Below are positions 19,718 to 29,233 of a DNA stretch of 43,583 nt, in pieces. A program made the position numbers and the translations under genes. Location of the stretch: positions 1 through 43,583 of the forward strand of contig CAMAWO010000003.1 of NCBI GenBank assembly GCA_945861925.1, in the 5' to 3' direction. The DNA comes from Bifidobacterium breve. Its GTDB lineage: Bacteria; Actinomycetota; Actinomycetes; S36-B12. Position 1 is the first letter of the stretch. The number at the start of each line of letters is the position of its first letter. Below the pieces are notes generated by a model that was not told where the DNA came from, made no database searches, and worked only from the letters and a program-made list of their open reading frames with translations.

Positions 19718-20413
19718 TTAGGGCGCTTTGATGGAGGTTCGAAGCAGCACGGTGTTGTCGAGCTCCAAGTCGCTGCTCCAGATCGGTTTCGCGTTGGGGC
19801 TCCAGGTGATGGTGTTATAGCCGTCCTTCACACCGACCTCCTGGGGCGTGTACACGGAGGCGTTCGTCCAGCCGCTGTTCGAGGCACCGGTCCTTGACCA
19901 GTTTGCTGGTTCCGGGGTATTCGAGGATTTGCAGTCGGCGACTGGGTTGCTCGAGGTGACGCACTCGGGGTTCAGTGGCGCCTTGTTTACCACGAGGGCC
20001 TTCCACGACCCACTGGTCACAGCAATGATCTTGCCGGTCTTGTTGTCGCGCACCTGGGCGATGACCCCACCGTCGCCGATCTGCTGGCGACTGGTCCCGA
20101 TGTACTCCAGACCGGAGGCATTCTCAGTGAAGTCCTTGCCCATAATCCCGATGGTTAGGGGGTAGGTCGCGGTGAAGGTGATGGTCTCGGCGTTGAAGGA
20201 TTTCTCAGTCGTGATCGGTACGGAATCTTGGCCGACCTTCTTGCCGTTGACGTAGAGGGCGAACCAGTTGTCAGCCCACACCTGAGCTGTGAACGAGGAC
20301 GTCGGTTTAGCTGGCTGCGCGGCGTTCGCTTGTGTATACGAAAGCGCTGTGAGGCCAAGGAGGCAGACGCTGGCACCCACGGCGCAGCGCTGAATCAGCA
20401 TTCGGCGGTTCAT
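19718..20413 (-). CDS. Secreted protein, carbohydrate-binding/jelly-roll-like
   Basis: Signal peptide (MNRRMLIQRCAVGASVCLLGLTALSYTQANA); SSFTAQVWADNWFALYVNGKKVGQDSVPITTEKSFNAETITFTATYP. Start 2 nt beyond the stop of the YHYH gene. Confidence 0.65.
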   Translation of the reverse strand: MNRRMLIQRCAVGASVCLLGLTALSYTQANAAQPAKPTSSFTAQVWADNWFALYVNGKKVGQDSVPITTEKSFNAETITFTATYPLTIGIMGKDFTENASGLEYIGTSRQQIGDGGVIAQVRDNKTGKIIAVTSGSWKALVVNKAPLNPECVTSSNPVADCKSSNTPEPANWSRTGASNSGWTNASVYTPQEVGVKDGYNTITWSPNAKPIWSSDLELDNTVLLRTSIKAP

Positions 20414-20414
20414 G

Positions 20415-21410
20415 TCATGCCTTCCGTGCATAGGTTTGGGTGGACTCTTTTCCATTCGGATCGATGAAGGTCATGGATACCGACTGCAGTGTCGCGGTGT
20501 AGTTGATTCGGTATCGACTGCCGCCCAGCGTGTATGCGAGTGCGAACGCGGAGGATCCGTTCCGGGCGAATTCAGTGATCGTGGCACCCCTGAGCGGTTC
20601 GCCAGCGGGGCGGAATGGGGTGGCAACGGGCTGGGGGTCAACCTGACCGTCCTTCACGGTCACGACCCCGCGCATCCCGCCATTGGCATAGGGGTAGGTC
20701 TTCGTGCCGTGGTAGTGGTACTTGCCCTTGAACATGTGGCCGTTGTACTCGTCCAATGGCTGAAGTGCCGTGCCATTTGGCTCGACGGATCCATACATGG
20801 GATACCCATCGAGGGCGTAGGCGATGGGCTTCGTGGCTCCGATTGTCTTGGACAGGTGGAGCGGCGCCGTGTGGTAGTGGTAGTCGTCGGCGCGACCGCA
20901 GTGGCCGCCCCACTCATCGAGCTCGCCGATGAGATACGAATCCTCGCCACGGTTGTTCAGTGCATTGAAGATCGGGACACCGTTTGCCGCTAGGGCGATG
21001 GCACCGCGAAAGAGATTCGTCTTGGTGGAGATGGGATTGGCGGCCAGTTTCGGTGACACCGGGATCTTCCAGGCGTTGGAGCCTGAGTACGGCTGCGGGA
21101 CCGGCACCTGCTGCTGCCAGTTCGTGATGCCGACCATCATGTTGTGCGGGGGCAAGCCGCCGCTTTCGACGAGGTAGTACTGGCCCGACTTGAGGGTCTT
21201 TACCGATGAGGCGAAGGCACTGAACCCCGGGAGCGTGACGGTCGTTCCAGCGGCGACTGCCTCCTGAGCCGTCACGAGTGATGCGGCGACAGCGGCGCCG
21301 AACCCGAGGGCCATGCCCTGCAGCACCGTGCGCCGGGTGAGGCCGGGATGGCCATGCGGCACATGTGGGTGCACGTGATCGTGCGGGCCGCTAGTGGGCA
21401 TACGTGACAT
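20415..21410 (-). CDS. YHYH-domain secreted protein, Tat signal
   Basis: Tat-like signal LTRRTVLQGMALGFGAAVAAS; DDYHYHTAPLHLS..ALDGYPMYG and KGKYHYHGTKTYPYANGGMRG. Confidence 0.85.
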   Translation of the reverse strand: MSRMPTSGPHDHVHPHVPHGHPGLTRRTVLQGMALGFGAAVAASLVTAQEAVAAGTTVTLPGFSAFASSVKTLKSGQYYLVESGGLPPHNMMVGITNWQQQVPVPQPYSGSNAWKIPVSPKLAANPISTKTNLFRGAIALAANGVPIFNALNNRGEDSYLIGELDEWGGHCGRADDYHYHTAPLHLSKTIGATKPIAYALDGYPMYGSVEPNGTALQPLDEYNGHMFKGKYHYHGTKTYPYANGGMRGVVTVKDGQVDPQPVATPFRPAGEPLRGATITEFARNGSSAFALAYTLGGSRYRINYTATLQSVSMTFIDPNGKESTQTYARKA

Positions 21411-21933
21411 TGAGTGCCGCCTTCGAGATGGTGATGCCGGAAATGGATGAGAGAAGCGAATCCCTTGTTACGGATGCGGATGACTTCTTGGGGAGGTTGG
21501 GCGTGCCGGACAGTTCGTACACGGTGATCGTGTACGTCTTGGCTCCCGGGCCCTTTGAGCAAGGGGGAGCGTAGCCGATGTTCTTGTTGACACTGTTTCC
21601 GCCGAGGTAGCCAACCTTTGTTGAGTTGGCAGCGATCGCAGTCGTCTTGGCAGGAATGCCCCACATCAGCCAGTACCAATGGTGCCCACCCTCCGGCGGC
21701 ACGTGATCCATGACGACCGCGTAACCCTTGGCGCCCTTTGGCGCGTTCGTCCACGTGATCGGCGGGCTGGTGCCCACGCCGTCGCAGGTGTACTTGGCTG
21801 GGAGTGCGTTGCCGGCTCCAATACCTGGGCTGGTGAGAGTGAATGCGTCTGCGGCGCGAGCAGGCCCACTCACAGTGAACGCGGTCGCGATGGCGGCCGC
21901 GAGGGCGAGGGATACTCGCAAGGTGGGTCTCAT
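21391..21933 (-). CDS. PEBP (YbhB/YbcL) family protein, secreted
   Basis: AFTLTSPGIGAGNALPAKYTCDGVGTSPPITWTNAPKGAKGYAVVMDHVPPEGGHHWYWLMWGIPA; overlaps the YHYH gene by 20 nt. Confidence 0.9.
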   Translation of the reverse strand: MRPTLRVSLALAAAIATAFTVSGPARAADAFTLTSPGIGAGNALPAKYTCDGVGTSPPITWTNAPKGAKGYAVVMDHVPPEGGHHWYWLMWGIPAKTTAIAANSTKVGYLGGNSVNKNIGYAPPCSKGPGAKTYTITVYELSGTPNLPKKSSASVTRDSLLSSISGITISKAALNVTYAH

Positions 21934-22019
21934 GCTCCGGATGCTAGCTTCGAACGAGAGTGATCGCTTACTGGACGGTGTGCTGTGCGGAAAGGTCGTT
22001 GCCGTGCAAGGGTTGAGTC

Positions 22020-22517
22020 GTGAAAGCCGAGGAACAGTGGGCAGTTCTGGGCGGCGACAGCACCTATGTTCGCCTTCGCAGTGGGCGGATTGGGCTGATT
22101 TCCATCGATGTGAGGGCACCTGTCACTGCGGGAACGCTGCAGGTCGGGGCTGAGGGCATTCGGTTTTCACTCAGCCTTGCCCTCGATCAACTGAAGACTG
22201 GGAACATCCTCATGCAGGGCGCGGCCCGGTCCCTCCTCCGGCGCAACGACGCGCGGGTGCTCGACTACTCAGGGCATGGCGCGGGAGTCTCGAATCCTTG
22301 GCTGGTAAACGGCCACGCGACGTCTGGTGATGTGAACGTCGAACTCACGTTGACGATCACGGCGGTTGGTCCTGGGATTGACCCGATGGCCGAGATCGAA
22401 TTGGCCGGCGTTGCGAACCTCGGCACGGTCAATGTTCCATTGCCCGGCCTTGGCAGGGTTGACGACTTCTCATTTCAGGTCGACGCACGGCTGGCACTGT
22501 CTCGGATGAGTGACTAG
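22020..22517 (+). CDS. YceI-like family protein
   Basis: RIGLISIDVRAPVTAGTLQVGAEGIRFSLSLALDQLKTGNILMQGAARSLL..VNVELTLTITA..GLGRVDDFSFQVDARLALSR. Confidence 0.55.
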   Translation: MKAEEQWAVLGGDSTYVRLRSGRIGLISIDVRAPVTAGTLQVGAEGIRFSLSLALDQLKTGNILMQGAARSLLRRNDARVLDYSGHGAGVSNPWLVNGHATSGDVNVELTLTITAVGPGIDPMAEIELAGVANLGTVNVPLPGLGRVDDFSFQVDARLALSRMSD

Positions 22518-22526
22518 CCGGCCCAC

Positions 22527-23747
22527 TTAGGTGATTGGCTGATCGACACTGCTGGTTGACGTCGAACTCCGGCGTGACTTGAGTCGGTCGACCGCATCTT
22601 TCACGACGAAGCCACTTACGGCGCCGATGATGGCGAAGGGTGCGATGGCTGTACCGGCGACACCGACGAGGAGCATCGCCAGGAGTGCCGACGTGAATGG
22701 AAGCCGTGTCATGACGGTGGCAGTGGCAGCGATGCCAACCGCCGCCATCGCACTGATGGACAGGTCGGTGAGGACGAGAGCGGCGAGGCCTCCACAGGCC
22801 ACTCCGATGAAGGTTGCCGGGAAGATCGGCCCGCCACGGAAGCCAGAGCCGAGTGCGACCCCGTAAACGATGAGCTTGCCGACGATGATGACAAGGAGCG
22901 TGGTGATACTCGTCTCGGTGATGAGTGACGCCATGCCCGTCTGGCCGGAGAACAGGATCTGGTCAACCTCGATGTTGAATCAGGTCACCGCCGATACCGC
23001 GACTGCCGAGGTGATGATCGCGGCGAGCATGATCATGGCGGCGGGTCGCCGCCGGCTAAGAAGTGACGCTCGCTCGCCGATCTCGCGCGCAATGCAGGTG
23101 CCGATACTCACGACGATAGCTAGGACGAGCCCGGCGAAGAGATCACCCGGCTGAACGGATGGATAGTCCGGGAGCCCGGGGACGTTGAGCCCGTGCGTGC
23201 CGATGCCTGACCATGCGCCCCACCCGATCTGCGTGAGATAACCGGCACCGAGGGCAACGAAGGCTGGTAGCAGGATCACCTTTGGTGCGATGCCGCCAAG
23301 GAACATGACCATGCTCAGGACATTCGGCTCGGCCCTGCGCATGAGGAGAGCTGCCGCCGTGGATCCGACGACGATGAGCGGCCCTTCGGGGCCGAGGGAG
23401 GCGCCGAAGATGAGGGTCGCGGTTGCGGCGAGGAGGACCGATGGCACGGTCCGTACCGGATCGTTGAAGTGAAAGCCAGTGAGCGGGCTCTCGCCGGTGT
23501 GCCCGGGGAGGCGCTGGGCAAGGATGATGAGGAGGGCTGAAAGCACAAGGCCGCCGGCGATCCACCACTCAGGCGCCGTCTCCCAGCCGAAGCTGTTCGG
23601 CAGGTCGGTGAAGAAGAGGACCTGCCCCTCCTCGATGAGTCAGAGGAAGAGAGTGGCAACGCTGGCGCAGAGAAGGCCGATGACGAGCGCGAGGGCCAGC
23701 GCCTTGATCGGCAGGGACTCCGGGGGCTCACCTGGAATTGCGTTCAT
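22527..23747 (-). pseudogene. ClC-family chloride channel/antiporter with two in-frame TGA codons
   Basis: One continuous frame from ATG 23747 to 22527. TGA at 23640-23642 (..ATLFL*LIEEGQVLFFTDLP..) and 22980-22982 (..VSAVT*FNIEVDQILFSGQ..). ClC motif GASLGPEGPLIVVGS, then GSGFRGGPIFPA. Confidence 0.8.
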
Positions 23748-23781
23748 GCGCGCGTCATTCCGTATTCCTGCGGATCTGCAG

Positions 23782-24159
23782 CTAGCGGAGCGTGGTGCCT
23801 CGTCGCAGTTGCTCTGCCACCTCCGCTACCTCGTTCAGGTCACCGCTTGCGACGGAGATGACGAGGTCGTAGGCCTCATCATTCGTCAACGTGAGCGTCC
23901 AGCCGTTGACTCCGAGCATGACGATCGTGCCAGCCAGCGCGAGCCTCTTGTTGCCGTCAATCAGTGCGTGGTTCTTGCAGATTGAAAGGATAAATGCGGC
24001 TGCCTTCGCGTGGACATCGGGATAGGCGTCCTCCCCGAAAATCGTGGTTTGCGGACGGGCGGCCGCGGACTCTAGAAGCCCAGCATCGCGAAGCAGAACC
24101 TCTCCATCGATCACGCGATTGGCGACGATGAGCAGATCCTCGATGGTCAGATAGATCAT
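23782..24159 (-). CDS. Doc-type (Fic fold) toxin
   Basis: HALIDGNKRLAL motif; MIYLTIEDLLIVANRVIDGEVLLRDAGLLESAAARPQTTIFG.DAYPDVHAKAAAF. Confidence 0.9.
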   Translation of the reverse strand: MIYLTIEDLLIVANRVIDGEVLLRDAGLLESAAARPQTTIFGEDAYPDVHAKAAAFILSICKNHALIDGNKRLALAGTIVMLGVNGWTLTLTNDEAYDLVISVASGDLNEVAEVAEQLRRGTTLR

Positions 24160-24172
24160 TGGCCGACGTCAA

Positions 24173-24376
24173 TCATTGGCCCAGGCGATCAAGCGCTTCG
24201 GCGTAACGCGGCAGTTCGGAGTCCATCACCTGCTCGATGAGGGAGGCCCGGCCTTGACGTTCAATATATTCACGAATGGCGATGAGGACGATGTCGTGTT
24301 GGGAGCGATCCTCGAGGGCGGCGGTGCGCGCAAGGGCGAGGGAATCCTCAGTCGGGAGGCGAAGGGTCATGGCCAT
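24173..24376 (-). CDS. Antitoxin partner of Doc (ribbon-helix-helix-like)
   Basis: MAMTLRLPTEDSLALARTAALEDRSQHDIVLIAIREYIERQ; directly upstream of doc. Confidence 0.8.
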   Translation of the reverse strand: MAMTLRLPTEDSLALARTAALEDRSQHDIVLIAIREYIERQGRASLIEQVMDSELPRYAEALDRLGQ

Positions 24377-24465
24377 GCAGCCACGCTAGCACAGCGATAC
24401 CACAAGTGATACCAGATGGGCGAGCAAGAGGTGTTCGGGCTCGCCCACGCCGCTGGCGGCGAGGG

Positions 24466-26121
24466 TCAGGTTTCCCAGCTTCCGCTGCGGATGTCGTCTG
24501 CGTCGATGATCCGGTAGGAGTATCCCTGCTCGGCGAGGAACCGCTGCCGATGCTGAGCGAAATCGGCATCGACGGTGTCGCGGGTGACGATCGAGTAGAA
24601 GTGGGCGGTGCGGCCATCAGACTTCGGACGCAGGATCCGCCCGAGTCGCTGCGCTTCCTCTTGGCGTGAGCCGAAGGTGCCGCTCACCTGAATGGCAACC
24701 GAGGCCTCCGGCAGGTCGACGCTGAAATTCGCGACCTTGCTCACGACGAGCACACGAAGGCGCCCCTCGCGAAAGTCGCCGAAGAGTCGCTCACGCTCCT
24801 TCACTGACGATGCCCCGGTGATGACGGGGGCATCGAGCTGCTCGCCGAGCTCGGCCAGCTGATCGAGGTATTGCCCGATAACGAGCACCTGATCGGCGGC
24901 ATGCTTCTCGGCAATCTGCTGAACAATGCTGATCTTCTGCGGTGCGGATGCTGCGAGCCGGTAGCGGTCCTCCGGCTCGGCCATCGCGTAGGTCATCCGG
25001 TCCGAATCAGGGAGCGTGACGCGGACCTCAACGCAGTCTGCAGGGGCGATGTAGCCCTGGTTCTCGATGTCCTTCCACGGGGCGTCATAGCGCTTGGGTC
25101 CGATGAGGCTGAAGACGTCGCTCTCCTGGCCGTCCTCGCGGACAAGGGTAGCGGTGAGGCCGAGGCGCCGACGGCTCTGAATATCTGCAGTAAAACGGAA
25201 AATGGGCGCTGGAAGCAGGTGGACCTCGTCGTAGATGATGAGCCCCCAGTCGCGGGAGTCGAACACCTCAAGGTGGGGATAGATGCCCTGCCGTTTCGTC
25301 GTCATCACCTGATACGTCGCGATGGTGACCGGACGGATCTCCTTCTTCGCGCCCGAGTACTCCCCGATCTCGTCGGCGGTCAGGGTCGTGCGACGCAGGA
25401 GTTCATCGCGCCACTGCCGGGCAGCAACGGTGTTCGTGACGAGGATCAGGGTCGTGGCCTGCGCGAGGGCCATAGCGAGGGCGCCCACGATGGTCTTGCC
25501 GGCGCCGCACGGGAGCACGACGACACCCGAGCCACCGTGCCAAAAGCCCTCCGCTGCCTCGGTCTGGTAAGGCCGGGGCTGCCAGGTGTCGGTATTGAGC
25601 CCGATTGCGTGGCGCTCGCCATCGACGTAGCCCGCAACGTCCTCGGCGGGCCACCCGAGCTTGACGAGCGCCTGCTTGAGGTGTCCGCGCTCGCTCGGAT
25701 GAACGATGATCGTCGTGGCATCGACCCGGGCCCCGAGCAGGGGCGCCACCTTCTTGCTGCGAAGGACCTCCTCGAGGACGGCCTCGTCTAGGGCCTGTAG
25801 CACGAGCCCGTGGACGGGATGGTTGTTCACCTGCAGGCGGCCATAGCGCGACATCGTCTCGGCGACGTCGACGAGCAGCGCGTGGGGCACGGCATACCGC
25901 GAATAGCGAATGAGGGTGTCGATCACCTGCTCCGCATCGTGCCCCGCTGCCCGGGCATTCCACAACCCGAGCGGGGTGAGTCGATAGGTGTGGATGTGCT
26001 CCGGCGCTCGCTCGAGTTCGGCGAAGGGCGCGATCGCCTGCCGACAGGCGGGTGCGAGCGCATGGTCGACCTCGAGCAGGAGCGTCTTGTCGCTCTGCAC
26101 GATGAGCGGGCCGTCAGCCAC
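24466..26121 (-). CDS. XPB/ERCC3-type DNA repair helicase
   Basis: VVVLPCGAGKTIVGA (Walker A), YDEVHLLPA (DExH), GLTATLVREDG, QEEAQRLGRILRPK. Confidence 0.93.
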   Translation of the reverse strand: MADGPLIVQSDKTLLLEVDHALAPACRQAIAPFAELERAPEHIHTYRLTPLGLWNARAAGHDAEQVIDTLIRYSRYAVPHALLVDVAETMSRYGRLQVNNHPVHGLVLQALDEAVLEEVLRSKKVAPLLGARVDATTIIVHPSERGHLKQALVKLGWPAEDVAGYVDGERHAIGLNTDTWQPRPYQTEAAEGFWHGGSGVVVLPCGAGKTIVGALAMALAQATTLILVTNTVAARQWRDELLRRTTLTADEIGEYSGAKKEIRPVTIATYQVMTTKRQGIYPHLEVFDSRDWGLIIYDEVHLLPAPIFRFTADIQSRRRLGLTATLVREDGQESDVFSLIGPKRYDAPWKDIENQGYIAPADCVEVRVTLPDSDRMTYAMAEPEDRYRLAASAPQKISIVQQIAEKHAADQVLVIGQYLDQLAELGEQLDAPVITGASSVKERERLFGDFREGRLRVLVVSKVANFSVDLPEASVAIQVSGTFGSRQEEAQRLGRILRPKSDGRTAHFYSIVTRDTVDADFAQHRQRFLAEQGYSYRIIDADDIRSGSWET

Positions 26122-26130
26122 GTTGAATCC

Positions 26131-27240
26131 TCACTTGTTGTCGAGCCGTTCATTGAGGAGCCGTTGAACGAGCGCTGCTGCGAGCGCCGTCCTCGGCGCG
26201 AGGTCTGTGATCGACGCCCATTCATGATCTGCGTGGGCACCATCACCCACCGCACCTAAGCCGTCGAGGGTCGCAACACCGGCGGCGGCCGTGAGATTCC
26301 CGTCGCTCGCGCCGCCGACTGACGCTTGGCCCAAAGACGGTAGCCCCAGCGCGCCCGCGCACTCGCTCGCGAGCATGAACAGGCGCTCTGATGATGAAGC
26401 CTCCATGGCAGGCCGGTCGATTCCGCCGTCAAGGATGATGCTGCCCTCAAGGGGGGCCCAGCCGCGGACGGATGCATCGACGCGTTGCTGCTCCGCGGCG
26501 GTCCACGCCCGGACGTCGATCGTGAGGTTCGCCTGTGCCGGAACAGTATTTGCGGTCGTACCAGCGGTGAGAACGGTGGGCGTAACCGTGGTGCCCATGG
26601 CGGGGTCGGCCCAGTCGAGGGTCGCGATTGCCAGCCTTGCGGCGGCGAGCAGTGCGTTGATTCCCCGCTCCGGGTCGAGCCCAGCGTGCGCGGCGCGTCC
26701 AGTGAATTCGGCCTGATACCAGGAGGTCCCCTTGCGGCTGGTCTTGAGTGAGCCGTCAAGTGAGGGTTCGAAGACGAGCACGGCCCTCGCGCTGGTGATG
26801 GCCCGGCTGATGATCGCTCGTGAGCGGTGGGATCCGGTCTCCTCGTCGGTGGTGAGGAGCAATCCCACTCCGTCATCCGGTCCGAGGTTGAGCAGTCCGA
26901 TCGCAGCCATAGCCTGCACGACGCCCGCCTTCATGTCGAACACCCCAGGCCCCGTCATGCGTGCGGCATCGCATGTCCAAGGGAGGCGCTCGAGGGTCCC
27001 GAGCGGCCACACCGTGTCGAGGTGCCCGAGGAGGAGCACCTCGGGATGCTCAGGTCCCCAGCGGAGCACCGGCCGGCCCTCATGCTCCTCGATGCGCGCG
27101 GGGGACGTGACCCATTGCCCGCAGACCTCGTGGGCGGCCGTCACGGCCATCGCGCAGGCGTCGATGTCGGCCGTGGGGGATTCGACGACGACAAGGGCTC
27201 GCACACTCTCAACGAGGGAATCGGTGTCCGGTGCGGTCAT
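26131..27240 (-). CDS. M20-family metallopeptidase (carboxypeptidase/desuccinylase-like)
   Basis: EVLLLGHLDTVWP, TTDEETGSHRSR, PERGINALLAAARLA, HADHEWASI. Confidence 0.9.
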   Translation of the reverse strand: MTAPDTDSLVESVRALVVVESPTADIDACAMAVTAAHEVCGQWVTSPARIEEHEGRPVLRWGPEHPEVLLLGHLDTVWPLGTLERLPWTCDAARMTGPGVFDMKAGVVQAMAAIGLLNLGPDDGVGLLLTTDEETGSHRSRAIISRAITSARAVLVFEPSLDGSLKTSRKGTSWYQAEFTGRAAHAGLDPERGINALLAAARLAIATLDWADPAMGTTVTPTVLTAGTTANTVPAQANLTIDVRAWTAAEQQRVDASVRGWAPLEGSIILDGGIDRPAMEASSSERLFMLASECAGALGLPSLGQASVGGASDGNLTAAAGVATLDGLGAVGDGAHADHEWASITDLAPRTALAAALVQRLLNERLDNK

Positions 27241-27302
27241 GCGGTTCTCCTCGTGCGCCTTGTGGGACGGGCCTTGTCGGTGTGGTGCTCTACGGTTCGG
27301 GG

Positions 27303-28112
27303 GTGACGAACGAAGCGGCTCGTGCTGCGCTCGATGGCGCGCAGGCGCGCGCCGGCGTCACCGTCCGTACCCTGACAGACCTTAGTGAACTCTCCGATGC
27401 CCGCGAGATCTTCGACACCGTGTGGCCATCGGTGGCCGGTGGCTCGCAGGTGCAGGCGAACCTCCTCCGCGCCATCGTGCATGCCGGGGGCTACGCATCC
27501 GCGGCCTACGCCGGTGATAGGCCGGTGGCGGCGGCGTTTGGGTTCTGCGGCCGACACCGAGGCGCAGATGGTGCCTGGCATGACCTGCTCCACTCTCACA
27601 TGGCGGCGGTTCTCGATGAGGTCCGTGACCGCCACATCGGCACGACCCTGAAGCTGCATCAGCGGCTCTGGGCGCTCGAGCAGTCCATTCCCGTCATCAC
27701 CTGGACGTTCGACCCACTCGTACGTCGCAATGCGCGGCTGAACCTGCTCAAGCTCGGGGTCGAGGTCCGCGGATACGAGGTCAACTTCTATGGCGATATG
27801 GATGACGCCCTGAACTCAGGTGATCCATCGGATCGGGTGTTCGCCTGGTGGGTGGTCGCGTCCGACCGCGCCGAGCGGGCCGCGTGCGGGGGGCTCGAAC
27901 CGCTGACCGATATCGAGATTGAGTCGAGTGACCGCCGCTTCGTCGTCGAACTTCCAGACGACATCGTGGCGCTGCGTTCGAGTGACCCTGATGACGCACT
28001 TCGCTGGCGATTGCTCGTCCGCGACCGGCTCACGAGCGCCTTCGACGAGGGGTCCGTCATCATCGGCACGGACTTCGCCGGTAACTACGTCCTAGAAAGG
28101 CATCGCCTGTGA
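27303..28112 (+). CDS. GNAT-superfamily N-acyltransferase (COG3375-like)
   Basis: GTG start; SAAYAGDRPVAAAFGF..LLHSHMAAVLDEVRDRHIGTTLKLHQRLWALEQSIPVITWTFDPLVRRNARLNLLKLGVEVRGYEVNFYG. GTGA overlap with the next gene. Confidence 0.8.
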   Translation: MTNEAARAALDGAQARAGVTVRTLTDLSELSDAREIFDTVWPSVAGGSQVQANLLRAIVHAGGYASAAYAGDRPVAAAFGFCGRHRGADGAWHDLLHSHMAAVLDEVRDRHIGTTLKLHQRLWALEQSIPVITWTFDPLVRRNARLNLLKLGVEVRGYEVNFYGDMDDALNSGDPSDRVFAWWVVASDRAERAACGGLEPLTDIEIESSDRRFVVELPDDIVALRSSDPDDALRWRLLVRDRLTSAFDEGSVIIGTDFAGNYVLERHRL

Positions 28113-29233
28113 CCATCGACCTCCTGCGTCTCCACCGGCTCAGCATCCCCCTCGTACGCCCGTTCCGGACCAGCTTTGGTACTGAGCGCGTGCGCGACCT
28201 TGTCCTCGTTGAGGCAGTGGCCACTGATGGCATCCGGGGCTGGGGGGAGTGCGTGACGATGTCGTGGCCCGGCTACTCGGCCGAGTACACCGACGGTGCG
28301 ATCGACGTGATGCAGCGGCACCTCCTGCCGGCCCTGCGTGAGCTCCCGTTGGGCGCCGATCCGCAGGCGGTCCGCGAGGCTCTCGACGTCGTCCGGGGTC
28401 ACCCGATGGCGAAGAGCGCGCTGTCGACCGCCCTTCTCGACGCGTGGCTGCGGGCACGCGGGGAGTCGCTCGGTTCCTACCTCGGAGCCACCCGTGACCG
28501 AATCGACTGCGGGGTCTCAGTGGGCATCCCTGCGGCTGAGAGCATCGAGGCGCTGCTCGAGGAGGTTGGGTCGTACATCGATGCTGGCTATCGCCGAATC
28601 AAGCTGAAGATCGAGCCGGGGTGGGATCTCAAGCCCGTTGCGGCCGTTCGGGGCGCCTGGCCCGGGGTGCCCCTTCAGGTCGACGCGAACCAGGCCTACA
28701 CGCGCAGTCACGCCGATCATCTGGCGCAGCTTGATCCCTTCGACCTCATTCTCATCGAGCAGCCGCTCCACGAGGAGGACTGGTACGGCCACGTCATGCT
28801 CAGCGAGGTTTGCGCGACACCGATCTGCCTCGACGAGTCGATTCTTTCGGTCGATTCCGCCGATTCGGCGCTGCGATTCGGGGCCACGACCGTCATCAAT
28901 ATCAAGCCCGGCCGGGTCGGTGGCTACCTCACGGCTCGGGAGATCCACGACCTCTGCCTCGATCGAGGGGTGCCGGTGTGGTGCGGTGGCATGCTCGAAA
29001 CCGGGGTCGGCAGGGCTGCGAACCTCGCCCTCGCGGGCCTGCCGGGTTTCTCCGTCATCGGTGACACGAGCGCGTCCAGCCGTTATTACGAGGTCGACGT
29101 CACCGAACCGTTCGTGCTTGATGACGGCCGGCTAGACGTGCCCACCGGCCCAGGCATCGGCGTCGATCCGCTGCCCGATGTGCTCGCTGACCTCACAGTT
29201 TGGTCCACCGAGATCAGGCTGAACCAGGGCTAG
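28109..29233 (+). CDS. Enolase-superfamily OSBS / N-succinylamino acid racemase-like
   Basis: RRIKLKIEPGWD (KxK), LQVDANQAY, ILIEQPLHEEDW, ICLDESI, INIKPGRVGGYLTAREIHDLC, WCGGMLETGVGRAANLALA. Confidence 0.88.
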   Translation: MTIDLLRLHRLSIPLVRPFRTSFGTERVRDLVLVEAVATDGIRGWGECVTMSWPGYSAEYTDGAIDVMQRHLLPALRELPLGADPQAVREALDVVRGHPMAKSALSTALLDAWLRARGESLGSYLGATRDRIDCGVSVGIPAAESIEALLEEVGSYIDAGYRRIKLKIEPGWDLKPVAAVRGAWPGVPLQVDANQAYTRSHADHLAQLDPFDLILIEQPLHEEDWYGHVMLSEVCATPICLDESILSVDSADSALRFGATTVINIKPGRVGGYLTAREIHDLCLDRGVPVWCGGMLETGVGRAANLALAGLPGFSVIGDTSASSRYYEVDVTEPFVLDDGRLDVPTGPGIGVDPLPDVLADLTVWSTEIRLNQG

